Assembly (NCBI GenBank): GCA_030526155.1
Contig: JAUNDI010000004.1
Span: forward strand, 1-64,000
Length of the DNA stretch: 64,000 nt
Direction of reading: 5' to 3'
Origin: Bacteroidia bacterium
GTDB taxonomy: Bacteria > Bacteroidota > Bacteroidia > Bacteroidales > Marinilabiliaceae
This document shows, one piece after another, positions 25,130 to 34,629 of the stretch. Both the position numbers and the translations under genes were made by a program. Each line of letters opens with the position of its first letter. Position 1 is the first letter of the stretch. The notes below the pieces were generated by a model. It had not been told where the DNA came from, searched no databases, and saw nothing but the letters and a program-made list of their open reading frames with translations.

Positions 25130-27853
25130 ATGAAACAACTACTATTTTATCTATGCACATTAGTCTTTTGTGTGCAAATCTCCGCACAGCAAGCTAATTT
25201 GACTAAGGAGCGGATAATGTCCATGTCTCTCGAAGAGCTGTCTGATCTCCCCCTCGAGGACCTTATGCAGGCTGCCGAAACGCTCGGCGTCTCTAGTGTA
25301 GATGAATTATTTGCCGCAATCATGAATAAGAGCGTATCTTCCGCTTCTAAAAAGGAGGAGGACTCGTTCGTATCACCATTGCCTTCATCAACACTCACTA
25401 AGGAGGAAATCCGTATGTATGGCGTTACCTCTATCGAGGAGGCTCTTAAACTTATCCCTGGTATCATCGTTACCCAAAAAACAAATGGCGTATACGATGT
25501 CCAAGTACGCGGTTTGGGAAATATCCCAGACAACAACATCCTCCTCTACGCACAAGCTAGCAACGTTCTCCTTATGCTAGATGGCCGCGCAGCTTTTAAC
25601 TACACAACTGGCGCTTTTAACATCGACCAGCTTCCTATCTCTATAGAGGACGTTGAACGTATCGAGGTTATCCGTGGCGCAACTTCTGCTCTCTACGGCG
25701 CAGGCGCAGTACAGGGCGTTATCAATATCATTACAGAAAAGCCTAATTCAAATTCTAACCTCATCAGTGGTTCAGGTCAGATGGGTTCCCAAAATACCAA
25801 TATCGCCGACCTCGCTCTCCGTGGCGCTATCAATGATAAGGTAGCCGTTGGTGCAGTAGTTCACCTCCAACAGCGTAATCGCGATACCAATAAGTTATAT
25901 GTTTACAACAATAACAATGTTTTGGGTCTCCCAAATGAGAACAATGAGTACGTCGAGCCTATCGCACCAGGTTCTCCTCAAAAGCAACTCATCAACCCTG
26001 TTAAGCCTGGTTTTTACAGCTTGTCTGACCTCGCTCAGATGAAGCAGTTTAACGACTTATTCCAAAGAGTCGAGGAAACATCTAACCCTGAGAGAAAGAA
26101 CGAACTCCTCGACCGCTTCCCTGATCCTTTCCTCGCTCGTCGTTCTATGGGTGGTAATGGTTACTTGTCTATTACTCCTCACCCAGAGACTCATATCGAT
26201 CTTACATTCGGATATGGCCAAGAGCGTAAGGCTGATGTCTCTCTTATCGACAACTTCTACTCTCTCTCTTATCAGGAGCTTAAGAGTGGATACGCTAACC
26301 TAGCCGCTAATATCAAAAACTTCCAGTTCCGCGGTAGCTACTACCAGAGTTCTAATGCCTTCCAATTCGGTACTCCTGAGCTTAAAATGAAGGAGCGCCA
26401 AGTACAGGTTAGTACAGGTTACGATCTTGCACTAGGTCAGTACGTGGGTATCCGCCCTGGTATCGATTTCAATTGGAGCCAATTCAAAGACTACGATAGC
26501 GAAATAGTTAGAAAGTATGGTGGCTTCTTGAACTCTTGCGCTATCATGAAGTCTATTACACCTAGTATTAAGGCAGAACTTAATATCGATAAGTTTAGAA
26601 CAGTAGTAGCTGTACGTTCTGATAGAACTAATATGCCAGACAAGTGGAATACATCTACTCTTGCTGCATTAAGCTTCAAACCAAACAACGACCATTTCTT
26701 TAGATTCTCGTTCTCTCATGGTATGCGCGCAGCTACACTTATTAATTCGTCTACTTCTTACTCATGGACACGCCCTTCTACTCCTAATAAGGTAGCTTTC
26801 AAGGGTAACCCTGACGCAGAATTGATGACTTCAAACAACTGGGAGTTCGGTTATCGTACTCGTCCTGCTAGCAACATCATCGTAGATTTCGAGGCTTACC
26901 TATCTAACTCTAAGAACTTCGGTGAGTTGATGTCTATGCAGTCGCAGGTTGATATCAATTCTAATATCCTTAAGGGTATGGGTGCATTAGGAGGTCAAAA
27001 CATAGGTAGCTTCGACGAAATGCCTATCATGGCTATCCTTCAACAACTAGATATCTCTTCATATGTAAGATATCACGAGGTACCTTTTGAGGTTAACCAA
27101 ATAGGTATGTCTGCTAATGTCGATTGGAGCCTCTCTCGTAAATTGATGGCTAAACTTAATGTCAACGTACAGAAGACTACAATAGATAACTATTATAAGT
27201 ATAGCCAATCTGCTAATATCATGGAGCAGTTGTTTAACATCGTATCCTCTGACAACCCTAATGGAATCGATGTACCTCAATCTGGCGGCATGAGAGTCGA
27301 TAAGGAATGCGCTATGGGTCGCTTCTTGACATTCTCAAAAGTAGTGGCAGAGGAGATTGGAAAGCTACAAGCACAACCAGGTGGCAATCTATCAAGTGAG
27401 CAGATAATGGTAGCTATAGCTCAGGTTATCGCTGACATGGGCTCATCGTCCGACAAGGAGGGTCTCTTCCAACAGATACCTAGCGAGGATGGTAAATCGT
27501 TTACTCTTCGTTTGATGAGCGATAAGTTTACTACTCCTAAACTCGAGAATAACCACAAACACAAGGCTACCCCTTCGTTCTATGGTACTCTCGGCTTGTA
27601 CTACCGTCCATTACCTGTTATCAACGTAGCTACAACTTTGAGTTTCATGTCTGAGCGCGAATACGCAACTCAATATGGTGTCGATAAGTTGGACTCTAAG
27701 TTCACTATGGACCTCAAGATTGGCTTCCGCCCAGATAACCGCATAGAGGTATACGTCAACGCACGTAACCTATTTAACAACCAAAGCCGCGAGTTCGCTT
27801 ATACCGATAATATCGGCGGCTTCTACACAGGTGGTGTTACATTCAACTTCTAA
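25130..27853 (+). CDS. TonB-dependent outer-membrane receptor
   Basis: 907 residues with signal peptide (about 1-20, ending QISAQ). A short acidic N-terminal segment (LEELSDLPLEDLMQAAE, 33-49) resembles the LEEL-type head seen on some TonB receptors. The plug spans EALKLIPGIIV to GAGAVQGVINIITEKP (about 104-207), and a 22-strand-type barrel ends in the terminal aromatic GVTFNF. There is no STN domain and no SusD partner, so it is a simple transporter rather than a SusC. A partial acidic helical insert (about 735-800) lies between barrel strands. Substrate unknown. Confidence 0.88.
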   Translation: MKQLLFYLCTLVFCVQISAQQANLTKERIMSMSLEELSDLPLEDLMQAAETLGVSSVDELFAAIMNKSVSSASKKEEDSFVSPLPSSTLTKEEIRMYGVTSIEEALKLIPGIIVTQKTNGVYDVQVRGLGNIPDNNILLYAQASNVLLMLDGRAAFNYTTGAFNIDQLPISIEDVERIEVIRGATSALYGAGAVQGVINIITEKPNSNSNLISGSGQMGSQNTNIADLALRGAINDKVAVGAVVHLQQRNRDTNKLYVYNNNNVLGLPNENNEYVEPIAPGSPQKQLINPVKPGFYSLSDLAQMKQFNDLFQRVEETSNPERKNELLDRFPDPFLARRSMGGNGYLSITPHPETHIDLTFGYGQERKADVSLIDNFYSLSYQELKSGYANLAANIKNFQFRGSYYQSSNAFQFGTPELKMKERQVQVSTGYDLALGQYVGIRPGIDFNWSQFKDYDSEIVRKYGGFLNSCAIMKSITPSIKAELNIDKFRTVVAVRSDRTNMPDKWNTSTLAALSFKPNNDHFFRFSFSHGMRAATLINSSTSYSWTRPSTPNKVAFKGNPDAELMTSNNWEFGYRTRPASNIIVDFEAYLSNSKNFGELMSMQSQVDINSNILKGMGALGGQNIGSFDEMPIMAILQQLDISSYVRYHEVPFEVNQIGMSANVDWSLSRKLMAKLNVNVQKTTIDNYYKYSQSANIMEQLFNIVSSDNPNGIDVPQSGGMRVDKECAMGRFLTFSKVVAEEIGKLQAQPGGNLSSEQIMVAIAQVIADMGSSSDKEGLFQQIPSEDGKSFTLRLMSDKFTTPKLENNHKHKATPSFYGTLGLYYRPLPVINVATTLSFMSEREYATQYGVDKLDSKFTMDLKIGFRPDNRIEVYVNARNLFNNQSREFAYTDNIGGFYTGGVTFNF

Positions 27854-27888
27854 TGCAATTCATAGATTAGAGTAAATATAGTATTTCT

Positions 27889-27924
27889 AAATAGCCTGCA
27901 GCATCTTCGCCGCAGGCTATTTTT
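27889..27924 (+). terminator. Rho-independent terminator after the TonB receptor
   Basis: AAATAGCCTGC (27889-27899) pairs perfectly with GCAGGCTATTT (27912-27922), followed by more T. Confidence 0.9.
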
Positions 27925-27982
27925 GTATATTCTCTATTTAGAAAAATTACGACGAACTAGGAGACATTATAAAAACATTTGT

Positions 27983-27990
27983 TACATTTG
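27983..27990 (+). promoter_or_regulatory. -7 box upstream of yicC
   Basis: TACATTTG, 58 nt before the yicC ATG; no convincing -33 element. A sequence resembling the start of the 44-nt repeat (AAAATTACGACGAAC, 27944-27958) lies just upstream. Confidence 0.4.
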
Positions 27991-28048
27991 CATCAATCTT
28001 CCGCATCTTCCGTCTTATAATAAACTTTTATCTTAAACATCATCTGTT

Positions 28049-28924
28049 ATGATTCTATCAATGACGGGTTATGGCAAATCTGTACATGAGTTGCCTAACA
28101 AGAAGATTGTAGTAGAACTAAAGTCGCTTAACTCTAAGCAAATGGACTTGTCTACTCGAGTGTCTAATATCTACCGTGAGCGCGACCTCGAGATGCGTTC
28201 CATCATCACTAACAAGCTAATCCGTGGTAAGGTCGATGCTAGCATCTATGTTGAAGTTACATCAGACGAGCGTACAGCGCAAATCAACCGTCCAGTAGTA
28301 GAGTCATATTTCTCGCAACTCCTAGAAATTGCCAACGGCCTAGGCGTCGACGATAAGTCTATGCTCCTTCGTCTTGCAATGCCTCTCCCTGATACTATCA
28401 AGACAGAGACTCCTGTTTTATCAGAGGAGGAGTGGACTATCCTTCAAGGTGTACTCAACTCGGCTTGCGATGCTCTCATCGACTTCCGTAAACGCGAAGG
28501 CGAATCTCTCCATAAAGACCTCGAGTCGCATGTCGCTAAAATCGAACAATACCTCTCTGAGGTTCCACAATACGAGGCTGCTCGCGTAACCAAAATACGC
28601 CAACGTATAGAATCTAGCCTCAACGAAATCGTCGGTAGCGCTAATATAGATAATAATCGTCTCGAGCAAGAGATGATATTCTACATCGAAAAGCTAGATA
28701 TCAATGAAGAGAAGGTGCGTCTCGCTCAGCATATCAAGTATTTCCGTGAGACAATGGCTAAGGAGTCTGAACCAGGTAAAAAACTTGGCTTCATAGCTCA
28801 AGAGATGGGTCGTGAGATAAACACCCTTGGCTCTAAAGCTAATGAGGCTAACCTCCAACGTCTAGTCATCCAAATGAAGGACGAACTAGAAAAAATCAAG
28901 GAACAAGTTCTTAACGTTCTCTAA
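28049..28924 (+). CDS. yicC: YicC/YloC-family endoribonuclease
   Basis: 291 residues. The family N-terminus MILSMTGYGKS, an LxSLNSKQMD segment (about 25-34) and the C-terminal region (KKLGFIAQEMGREINTLGSKANE, about 249-271) are nearly diagnostic. YicC proteins are now regarded as endoribonucleases involved in sRNA/mRNA turnover. It heads a run with gmk and nadD, a common Bacteroidota order; 12 nt to gmk. Confidence 0.95.
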   Translation: MILSMTGYGKSVHELPNKKIVVELKSLNSKQMDLSTRVSNIYRERDLEMRSIITNKLIRGKVDASIYVEVTSDERTAQINRPVVESYFSQLLEIANGLGVDDKSMLLRLAMPLPDTIKTETPVLSEEEWTILQGVLNSACDALIDFRKREGESLHKDLESHVAKIEQYLSEVPQYEAARVTKIRQRIESSLNEIVGSANIDNNRLEQEMIFYIEKLDINEEKVRLAQHIKYFRETMAKESEPGKKLGFIAQEMGREINTLGSKANEANLQRLVIQMKDELEKIKEQVLNVL

Positions 28925-28936
28925 TATCTTAGTCAC

Positions 28937-29500
28937 ATGAACAAGATTCTTATCTTCTCGGCTCCTTCGGGTTCGGGAAAGTCTACTATTATCAATTACC
29001 TCCTTAAGCAGGGTCTCCCTCTAGGATTCTCTATTTCCGCAACCAGCCGCGCTCCTCGTGGCGAGGAGAAGAATGGCGTTGAGTACTATTTCCTATCTAC
29101 CGATGAGTTCCGCTCTCGTATAGAGAAGGGCGACTTCATCGAACATGAAGAGGTATACGCTGGTTGTTTCTATGGTACCCTACGTTCTGAAATCGACCGC
29201 GTAGCTGCCGAGGGTAAGACTATCGTCTTTGATGTCGATGTTAAGGGCGGAGAGAATATCAAACGCCAATTCGGCGATAACGCTCTCAGCATATTCATCA
29301 TGCCTCCTTCTGTAGAGGAGCTTCGTAAACGCCTTATAGGTCGCGCTACAGATTCTATGGAGAAAATCGAACAGCGCGTGGCTAAGGCTGCAGAAGAGAT
29401 TACTCATGCCCCTAATTTCGATAAGGTCATAATAAATGATAATCTCGATAAGGCTCTCGCCGAGGCTTACTCTCTTGTAAAGAATTTCTTAGGTATCTAA
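28937..29500 (+). CDS. gmk: Guanylate kinase
   Basis: 187 residues. P-loop SAPSGSGKSTI (about 8-18), the GMP-binding SATSRAPRGEEKNGVEY stretch (about 34-50), and the lid region ending RATDSMEKIEQRV are visible. Phosphorylates GMP to GDP. It lies 12 nt after yicC and 5 nt before nadD. Confidence 0.96.
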   Translation: MNKILIFSAPSGSGKSTIINYLLKQGLPLGFSISATSRAPRGEEKNGVEYYFLSTDEFRSRIEKGDFIEHEEVYAGCFYGTLRSEIDRVAAEGKTIVFDVDVKGGENIKRQFGDNALSIFIMPPSVEELRKRLIGRATDSMEKIEQRVAKAAEEITHAPNFDKVIINDNLDKALAEAYSLVKNFLGI

Positions 29501-29505
29501 TAGTC

Positions 29506-30072
29506 ATGCGTAGAGTAGGTCTCTATTTCGGCTCTTTCAATCCAGTCCACAATGGGCACCTCATGTTGGCCCAATGGATTCTGAATAATGGGTATGTCGA
29601 CGAGGTATGGTTCGTCGTCAGCCCTCAAAATCCTTTCAAGGAGAATAAGGAGCTCCTACCTAGCGAACTGCGCCTCGAAATGCTTCGCCTATCAGTAGAA
29701 AAAGACCAACGTATGAGGGCTTGCGATATAGAGCTATCCCTACCTACCCCATCGTATACTATCAATACTCTTCGCGCTTTGTATAGCCGCTACCCTAACA
29801 TCTCTTTCTCTATGATAATGGGTGCCGACAATGTCCCGGGCCTCCACAAATGGCGCGAGGCTGAGGCTATATTCAACATGTGCGAAATATTGGTATATCC
29901 ACGTGACAATATGCCAATACCTAATGTCGATGGCGCAATAATCCATCTCATGGACTCTGCTCCTCAATTCGATGTGTCATCAACTCTCTTGCGCCAATGG
30001 CTTCGTGAGGGTAAATCTATTTGCCATTACACGCCATCGTGCGTAACAGAGCTAATGCAAAACAAATTATGA
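29506..30072 (+). CDS. nadD: Nicotinate-nucleotide adenylyltransferase
   Basis: 188 residues. The nucleotidyltransferase motif GSFNPVHNGH (about 9-18) and the C-terminal SSTLLR (near 162) define NadD. Converts nicotinate mononucleotide to deamido-NAD. Its TGA overlaps the ATG of the ABC-F gene. Confidence 0.95.
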   Translation: MRRVGLYFGSFNPVHNGHLMLAQWILNNGYVDEVWFVVSPQNPFKENKELLPSELRLEMLRLSVEKDQRMRACDIELSLPTPSYTINTLRALYSRYPNISFSMIMGADNVPGLHKWREAEAIFNMCEILVYPRDNMPIPNVDGAIIHLMDSAPQFDVSSTLLRQWLREGKSICHYTPSCVTELMQNKL

Positions 30073-31934
30073 ATTATCTTTCAGTCGAAAATCTAACGTA
30101 CCATTGGGGCGAAATACGTCTCTTTAACGACCTAAACTTCGGTATCAATGAGGGACAAAAGGTGGCTCTCGTAGCTCGTAATGGTACGGGCAAGACTACC
30201 CTTCTGCGTATCCTTCTCGGTAAAATGCAGGCCGACTCTGGTCGTATCGTCTATAATGACAATATCAAGGTTGGTATGCTAGACCAAAATCCATACTTCG
30301 AGGGGGATAAAACTGTCATCGAACAGGTCCTAGGTATCCCTAGCCCAACAACAGAGGTCATTGCTCAATATGAAAGCGCTATAGAACGTGGCGACAATGA
30401 GGCAATAGGCGAACTCGTTGAGCGCATGGATGCTCTTAATGCGTGGGACTACGAGCAGCGTATCCGTCAAATTCTTGGTCAACTGAAGATTCATAAATAC
30501 GACCAACCTATATCTTCTCTCTCTGGAGGACAACAGAAGCGTGTAGCTTTGGCTGCACTGCTAATAAGCGAACCAGATTTTATCATCCTCGATGAGCCTA
30601 CTAACCATCTCGACCTAGAGATTATCGATTGGCTCGAGGATTACCTCACTCGTACCAATGTGACGCTCCTTATGGTGACGCACGACCGCTATTTCCTTGA
30701 TCGTGTATGTAATACCATATTCGAATTGGATAATCAGCAGATATTCCAATACGAGGGCAACTATACCTATTTCCTCGAAAAGCGTCAACAACGTCTCGAG
30801 ACTTCTGACGCCGAAGCTACTAAGGCTCGTAACCTCCTTCGTAAGGAGCAAGATTGGATGAACCGCCAACCTCAAGCTCGTGCTAGTAAGGCTCAATATC
30901 GTATCGATGCCTACTACCAACTTAAGGAGCGAGCCGCAAAACGTCAGGAGGAGCGCAACATAAATCTTAAGTTCTCTCACGCTCGCCTTGGAAATAAGGT
31001 GGTAGATGCATACGATGTATGTAAGGCTTTCGAGGGACGTGGTACCGTAATAGAGAATTTCTCATATAAGTTCGCCCGTGGCGAAAAGGTGGGTATAGTT
31101 GGTAATAATGGTAGCGGCAAGTCTACCCTACTCAATATGCTCACTGGTTACCTCGCACCTGATAGCGGTAAGGTAGATATCGGTGATACTGTCGTACCAG
31201 GATACTACCGACAAGAGGGAATCCAAGTTGACGACAATAAGACTGTACTAGAGGTAATATCTGATATTGCCGAGAACATCTATATAGGCGATAAAAGTAT
31301 GAATGCCTCAGCATTCCTCAGATATTTTCTCTTCCCTAATGAGATGCACCACGTTCGCGTAAACAAGCTATCCGGCGGAGAGAAGAAGCGTCTTTACCTT
31401 CTTACCGTATTGGTGAAGAATCCTAATTTCCTTATCCTCGACGAGCCTACAAACGACCTCGATATCCTCACTCTTAATGTCCTTGAGGATTACCTAGTCA
31501 ACTTCGGCGGTACTGTTCTTATAGTGTCGCACGACCGTTTCTTCGTGGATAAAATTGTCGACCATATATTCGTCATAGAGGGTAATGGTAAGGTGCAAGA
31601 CTTCCCTGGAAACTACTCAGAGTGGATTGCATATAGCAAACTACCTCAAAAGGATGAGTCAAAACCTAAGGAGAAGGAGGACAAGAAGGATAACAAGCCT
31701 AGAAATAACGATGCTCAACGCCCTCGTAAACTATCGTTCGCTGAACAACGAGAACTTTCCCAACTAGAGAATGACATGCCCGAGGTGGAGTCTAGAAAAA
31801 CAGAAATAGAGCAAAAACTCTCTTCTGGTCAAATCTCCGACCCAACAGAGTTGTCTAATCTATCTAAGGAGTACGAGACTTTATCTGCAAAACTAGATGA
31901 GATGGAGACTCGCTGGCTCGAACTTCAAGTATAA
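30069..31934 (+). CDS. ABC-F family ATPase (Uup-like)
   Basis: 621 residues from the Met of MNYLSVENL, chosen because it overlaps the nadD stop as ATGA and starts at the conserved ABC-F N-terminus; a longer in-frame ORF to 30021 is spurious. There are two ABC modules: Walker A ARNGTGKTT (about 36-44) with LSGGQQKR and LDEPTNHLD, and GNNGSGKST with LSGGEKKR and LDEPTNDLD. The end is a charged linker and a coiled coil (about 550-621) as in Uup. No membrane segments, so it acts on ribosomes or DNA structures rather than as a transporter. Not an obvious antibiotic-resistance type. Confidence 0.92.
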   Translation: MNYLSVENLTYHWGEIRLFNDLNFGINEGQKVALVARNGTGKTTLLRILLGKMQADSGRIVYNDNIKVGMLDQNPYFEGDKTVIEQVLGIPSPTTEVIAQYESAIERGDNEAIGELVERMDALNAWDYEQRIRQILGQLKIHKYDQPISSLSGGQQKRVALAALLISEPDFIILDEPTNHLDLEIIDWLEDYLTRTNVTLLMVTHDRYFLDRVCNTIFELDNQQIFQYEGNYTYFLEKRQQRLETSDAEATKARNLLRKEQDWMNRQPQARASKAQYRIDAYYQLKERAAKRQEERNINLKFSHARLGNKVVDAYDVCKAFEGRGTVIENFSYKFARGEKVGIVGNNGSGKSTLLNMLTGYLAPDSGKVDIGDTVVPGYYRQEGIQVDDNKTVLEVISDIAENIYIGDKSMNASAFLRYFLFPNEMHHVRVNKLSGGEKKRLYLLTVLVKNPNFLILDEPTNDLDILTLNVLEDYLVNFGGTVLIVSHDRFFVDKIVDHIFVIEGNGKVQDFPGNYSEWIAYSKLPQKDESKPKEKEDKKDNKPRNNDAQRPRKLSFAEQRELSQLENDMPEVESRKTEIEQKLSSGQISDPTELSNLSKEYETLSAKLDEMETRWLELQV

Positions 31935-31942
31935 ATCTCACT

Positions 31943-32452
31943 ATGCATTACTACCAATATTGCCCTCATTGCGGCGCTAAGGCTTTTGTATTTCATGGCG
32001 CTGAGCACTTCTCTTGCTCTTCTTGCGGTCATGAGCTATTCCTCAATTCCGCCGCTGCCGTAGTGGCTATTATCAGAAATGATAAGGGCGAAATAATGCT
32101 GGCTAAACGCGCACGCAACCCATGGAAGGGGACTCTCGACCTCCCAGGTGGATTCGTCGACCCAGGGGAGAACTTCGAGAAGGCAATGAAGCGCGAAATA
32201 AAGGAGGAGCTCAATCGTGAACTCGTAGATATGAAGTATCTTACATCTACCTTTAATACTTACCCCTACAGTGGTCGCGATGTATATACCACAGATGCTG
32301 TATTCGAATGCCAATTGGATAATATAGAGAATATCTCTCCATGCGACGACGTGGCCTCTATCCATTGGATGCGTCCCGAGGAGGTGGATATATCTATTAT
32401 CCCGTCCGAATCAATGCGCAGAATTATAGCTTTCCTTGCTAAAAAAATGTAA
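31943..32452 (+). CDS. NUDIX hydrolase with N-terminal zinc ribbon
   Basis: 169 residues. A four-Cys zinc ribbon (YCPHCG at 6-11, CSSCG at 25-29) precedes a NUDIX domain with the box GFVDPGENFEKAMKREIKEEL (about 71-91). The zinc ribbon plus NUDIX layout occurs in NADH pyrophosphatase-like and ADP-sugar hydrolases. Encoded 8 nt after the ABC-F gene. Substrate not predictable. Confidence 0.9.
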   Translation: MHYYQYCPHCGAKAFVFHGAEHFSCSSCGHELFLNSAAAVVAIIRNDKGEIMLAKRARNPWKGTLDLPGGFVDPGENFEKAMKREIKEELNRELVDMKYLTSTFNTYPYSGRDVYTTDAVFECQLDNIENISPCDDVASIHWMRPEEVDISIIPSESMRRIIAFLAKKM

Positions 32453-32470
32453 CTTTACGCCCATAAGAAC

Positions 32471-32503
32471 AATAAGAACACTTGTTCTTATTCGCTTATA
32501 AGA
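32471..32503. repeat. Inverted repeats between the NUDIX gene and fumarase
   Basis: AATAAGAAC (32471-32479) and GTTCTTATT (32484-32492) form a 9-bp perfect inverted repeat with a 4-nt loop, followed by the palindrome CTTATAAG (32495-32502). It could be an operator of fumarase or a weak terminator; there is no T-run. Confidence 0.5.
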
Positions 32504-32542
32504 CATATCAAGAAACAAATAAACAATAACAAGACAAACAAT

Positions 32543-34147
32543 ATGGCTGATTTCAAGTACCAGAAGACCTTTCAGGTTTTGAAAGATGACACTGAGTATG
32601 AGTGCATCTCTAAGGATTATGTCTCTACTATCGAAGTAGAGGGTCGTAAAATCCTCAAGGTAGACCCTAAGGGCCTCGAGTTCCTCTCAAAGAGAGCTTT
32701 CTCAGATGTATCTTTCTACCTTCGTCCTGCTCACCTCCAGAAACTTCGTAACATCCTCGAGGATCCTGAGGCTTCAGATAACGACCGTTTCGTTGCTCAC
32801 ACTATGTTGATGAACCAGGTTGTAGCTGCAGAGGGTCAACTCCCAACATGCCAGGATACAGGTACAGCTATCATCATTGGTCACAAGGGCGAGTGCGTAT
32901 GGACTGGCGCTAATGATGAGGAGCACCTCTGGAAGGGTATCTGGGAAACATACCAAGAGCGTAACCTCCGTTACTCTCAGGTAGTGCCTTTTAATATGCT
33001 CGACGAGAAAAACTCTGGTAACAACCTCCCAGCTCAGACTGATATCTACACCGAGGAGGGTAATGAGTACGAGTTCTTATTCATTACTAAGGGTGGTGGT
33101 TCTGCTAATAAGACATACTTCTTCCCTATGACTAAGGCTCTCCTAACAGAGGAAAACCTTACAAAGTTCCTCACAGAGAAGGTAAAGAGTCTCGGTACTG
33201 CAGCTTGCCCTCCTTACCACTTGGCTATCGTTATCGGTGGTACATCTCCTGAGACTAACATGGCTACTGTTAAGAAGGCTTCTGCTGGTTACTATGATAA
33301 CCTCCCTACTAATGGTAACGAGGGTGGTCAGGCTTTCCGCGATCTCGAGTGGGAGCAGAAGGTTCTCGATATCTGCCAGAAGAGCAACATCGGTGCTCAG
33401 TTCGGTGGTAAGTACTTCGTTCACGACGTACGCGTTATCCGCCTAAGCCGCCACGCTGCTTCTTGCCCTGTATCTATAGGCGTTAGCTGCTCAGCCGATC
33501 GTAACATCAAGGCTAAGATTACTCCAGAGGGTATCTTCCTCGAGAAGCTAGAGAAGAATCCTGCTCGTTTCTTGCCTGCTCAGGCTCCTAATATGGCTCC
33601 TGCCGTAGAACTCGATATCGACCGCCCAATGGACGAGGTTCGTAAGGAACTCTCTAAGTATCCTATCAAGACTCGTTTCTCTCTCAAGGGTACTTTGATC
33701 GTTGCTCGCGATATCGCTCACGCTCGTATCAACCAAATGCTTAACGAGGGTAAGGAGATGCCAGAGTACTTCAAGAATCACCCTGTATACTACGCTGGTC
33801 CTGCTAAGACTCCTGTTGGTATGCCTTCTGGCTCATTCGGTCCTACAACAGCTGGTCGTATGGACCCATACGTAGATCGCTTCCAAAAGGCTGGCGGCTC
33901 TATGATCATGGTAGCTAAGGGTAACCGCTCTCAGGAGGTTACTGACGCTTGTAAGGCTAATGGAGGTTTCTACCTCGGCTCTATAGGTGGTCCTGCTGCT
34001 ATCCTCGCTAAAAACTCTATCAAGAGCATCAAGGTAGTAGACTTCGAGGAGCTCGGCATGGAGGCTGTACGCGAAATTAAGGTCGAAAACTTCCCTGCAT
34101 TCCTCTTGGTGGATGATAAGGGCAACGACTTCTTTAAGCAGCTCTAA
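32543..34147 (+). CDS. fumA: Class I (iron-sulfur) fumarate hydratase
   Basis: 534-residue single-chain enzyme. The N-terminal alpha part has [11 protein letters not shown] (Cys ligand, about 99-109) and the central [15 protein letters not shown] supplies further Cys of the [4Fe-4S] cluster. The C-terminal beta part begins around [16 protein letters not shown] and contains [11 protein letters not shown]. Interconverts fumarate and malate; in fermenting Bacteroidales it feeds the reductive succinate branch. Own terminator at 34173. Confidence 0.95.
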   Translation: MADFKYQKTFQVLKDDTEYECISKDYVSTIEVEGRKILKVDPKGLEFLSKRAFSDVSFYLRPAHLQKLRNILEDPEASDNDRFVAHTMLMNQVVAAEGQLPTCQDTGTAIIIGHKGECVWTGANDEEHLWKGIWETYQERNLRYSQVVPFNMLDEKNSGNNLPAQTDIYTEEGNEYEFLFITKGGGSANKTYFFPMTKALLTEENLTKFLTEKVKSLGTAACPPYHLAIVIGGTSPETNMATVKKASAGYYDNLPTNGNEGGQAFRDLEWEQKVLDICQKSNIGAQFGGKYFVHDVRVIRLSRHAASCPVSIGVSCSADRNIKAKITPEGIFLEKLEKNPARFLPAQAPNMAPAVELDIDRPMDEVRKELSKYPIKTRFSLKGTLIVARDIAHARINQMLNEGKEMPEYFKNHPVYYAGPAKTPVGMPSGSFGPTTAGRMDPYVDRFQKAGGSMIMVAKGNRSQEVTDACKANGGFYLGSIGGPAAILAKNSIKSIKVVDFEELGMEAVREIKVENFPAFLLVDDKGNDFFKQL

Positions 34148-34172
34148 ACGGTATTATTTCCCTTATAATATT

Positions 34173-34206
34173 AAGAGGGTGCATGCAAATGCATCCTCTT
34201 TTTTTA
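34173..34206 (+). terminator. Terminator after fumarase
   Basis: AAGAGGGTGCAT (34173-34184) pairs with ATGCATCCTCTT (34189-34200, one G-U), then a T-run. Confidence 0.92.
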
Positions 34207-34508
34207 TCAAAATAGGTCTTTCCCGACGATAAAACGTATCAAAAATGCAGTTCGTCAAAAATAAATGTAGTTGGTCAAAAACAATTCACCTACTCCATAA
34301 ATACATAGTAACATTGTATCAGCAAAAACGAGATAACATACAACTAAACAAAAATAACTCTAAACTACTTGAAAACAACTTTGAATCGACTACAACTACT
34401 ATGATAACAATGAACTACTACTAAACGACAATAATGACGATAAACTACTACTAAAACAATGACTGCTAACCTATGACCAGAACAACGTTGGTATTTTTAG
34501 TTTGTTCT
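34207..34508. other. Repeat-rich intergenic region, no gene found
   Basis: AT-rich, with no ORF of coding character. Holds a tandem 20-nt duplication (34245-34284) and dispersed copies of AACTACTACTAAA (34413 and 34443) with related AACTACTATGATAA at 34394. A hairpin terminator at 34509 ends the stretch on the plus strand. Confidence 0.5.
34245..34284 (+). repeat. Tandem 20-nt duplication
   Basis: ATGCAGTTCGTCAAAAATAA is followed directly by ATGTAGTTGGTCAAAAACAA, 17 of 20 positions identical. Confidence 0.75.
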
Positions 34509-34538
34509 AAAAGGCTCGGACTTTCGTCCGGGCCTTTT
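34509..34538 (+). terminator. Strong hairpin terminator with no annotated gene upstream
   Basis: AAAAGGCTCGGAC (34509-34521), loop TTTC, GTCCGGGCCTTTT (34526-34538). It is GC-rich and flanked by A and T runs. It lies 360 nt beyond fumarase, which already has a terminator, so it may end a short untranslated transcript or back up minus-strand transcription. Confidence 0.75.
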
Positions 34539-34567
34539 CTTATATCCATATTCCAACCCACAACTTA

Positions 34568-34604
34568 ACAAAAACTCCCGCTCGAAACCAAATTCAAGCG
34601 GGAG
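34568..34604 (-). terminator. Terminator of the mmdA-galM operon
   Basis: CTCCCGCT (34575-34582) pairs with AGCGGGAG (34597-34604). On the minus strand the hairpin is followed by TTTTTG. Located 26 nt past the galM stop. Confidence 0.85.
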
Positions 34605-34629
34605 CATTATCTATAACTCCTATCTCCTA

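Noticed and set aside
30021..30068. N-terminal extension of the ABC-F protein
   Set aside because: Lies within nadD and does not match the ABC-F N-terminus; the ATGA overlap at 30069 gives the natural start.
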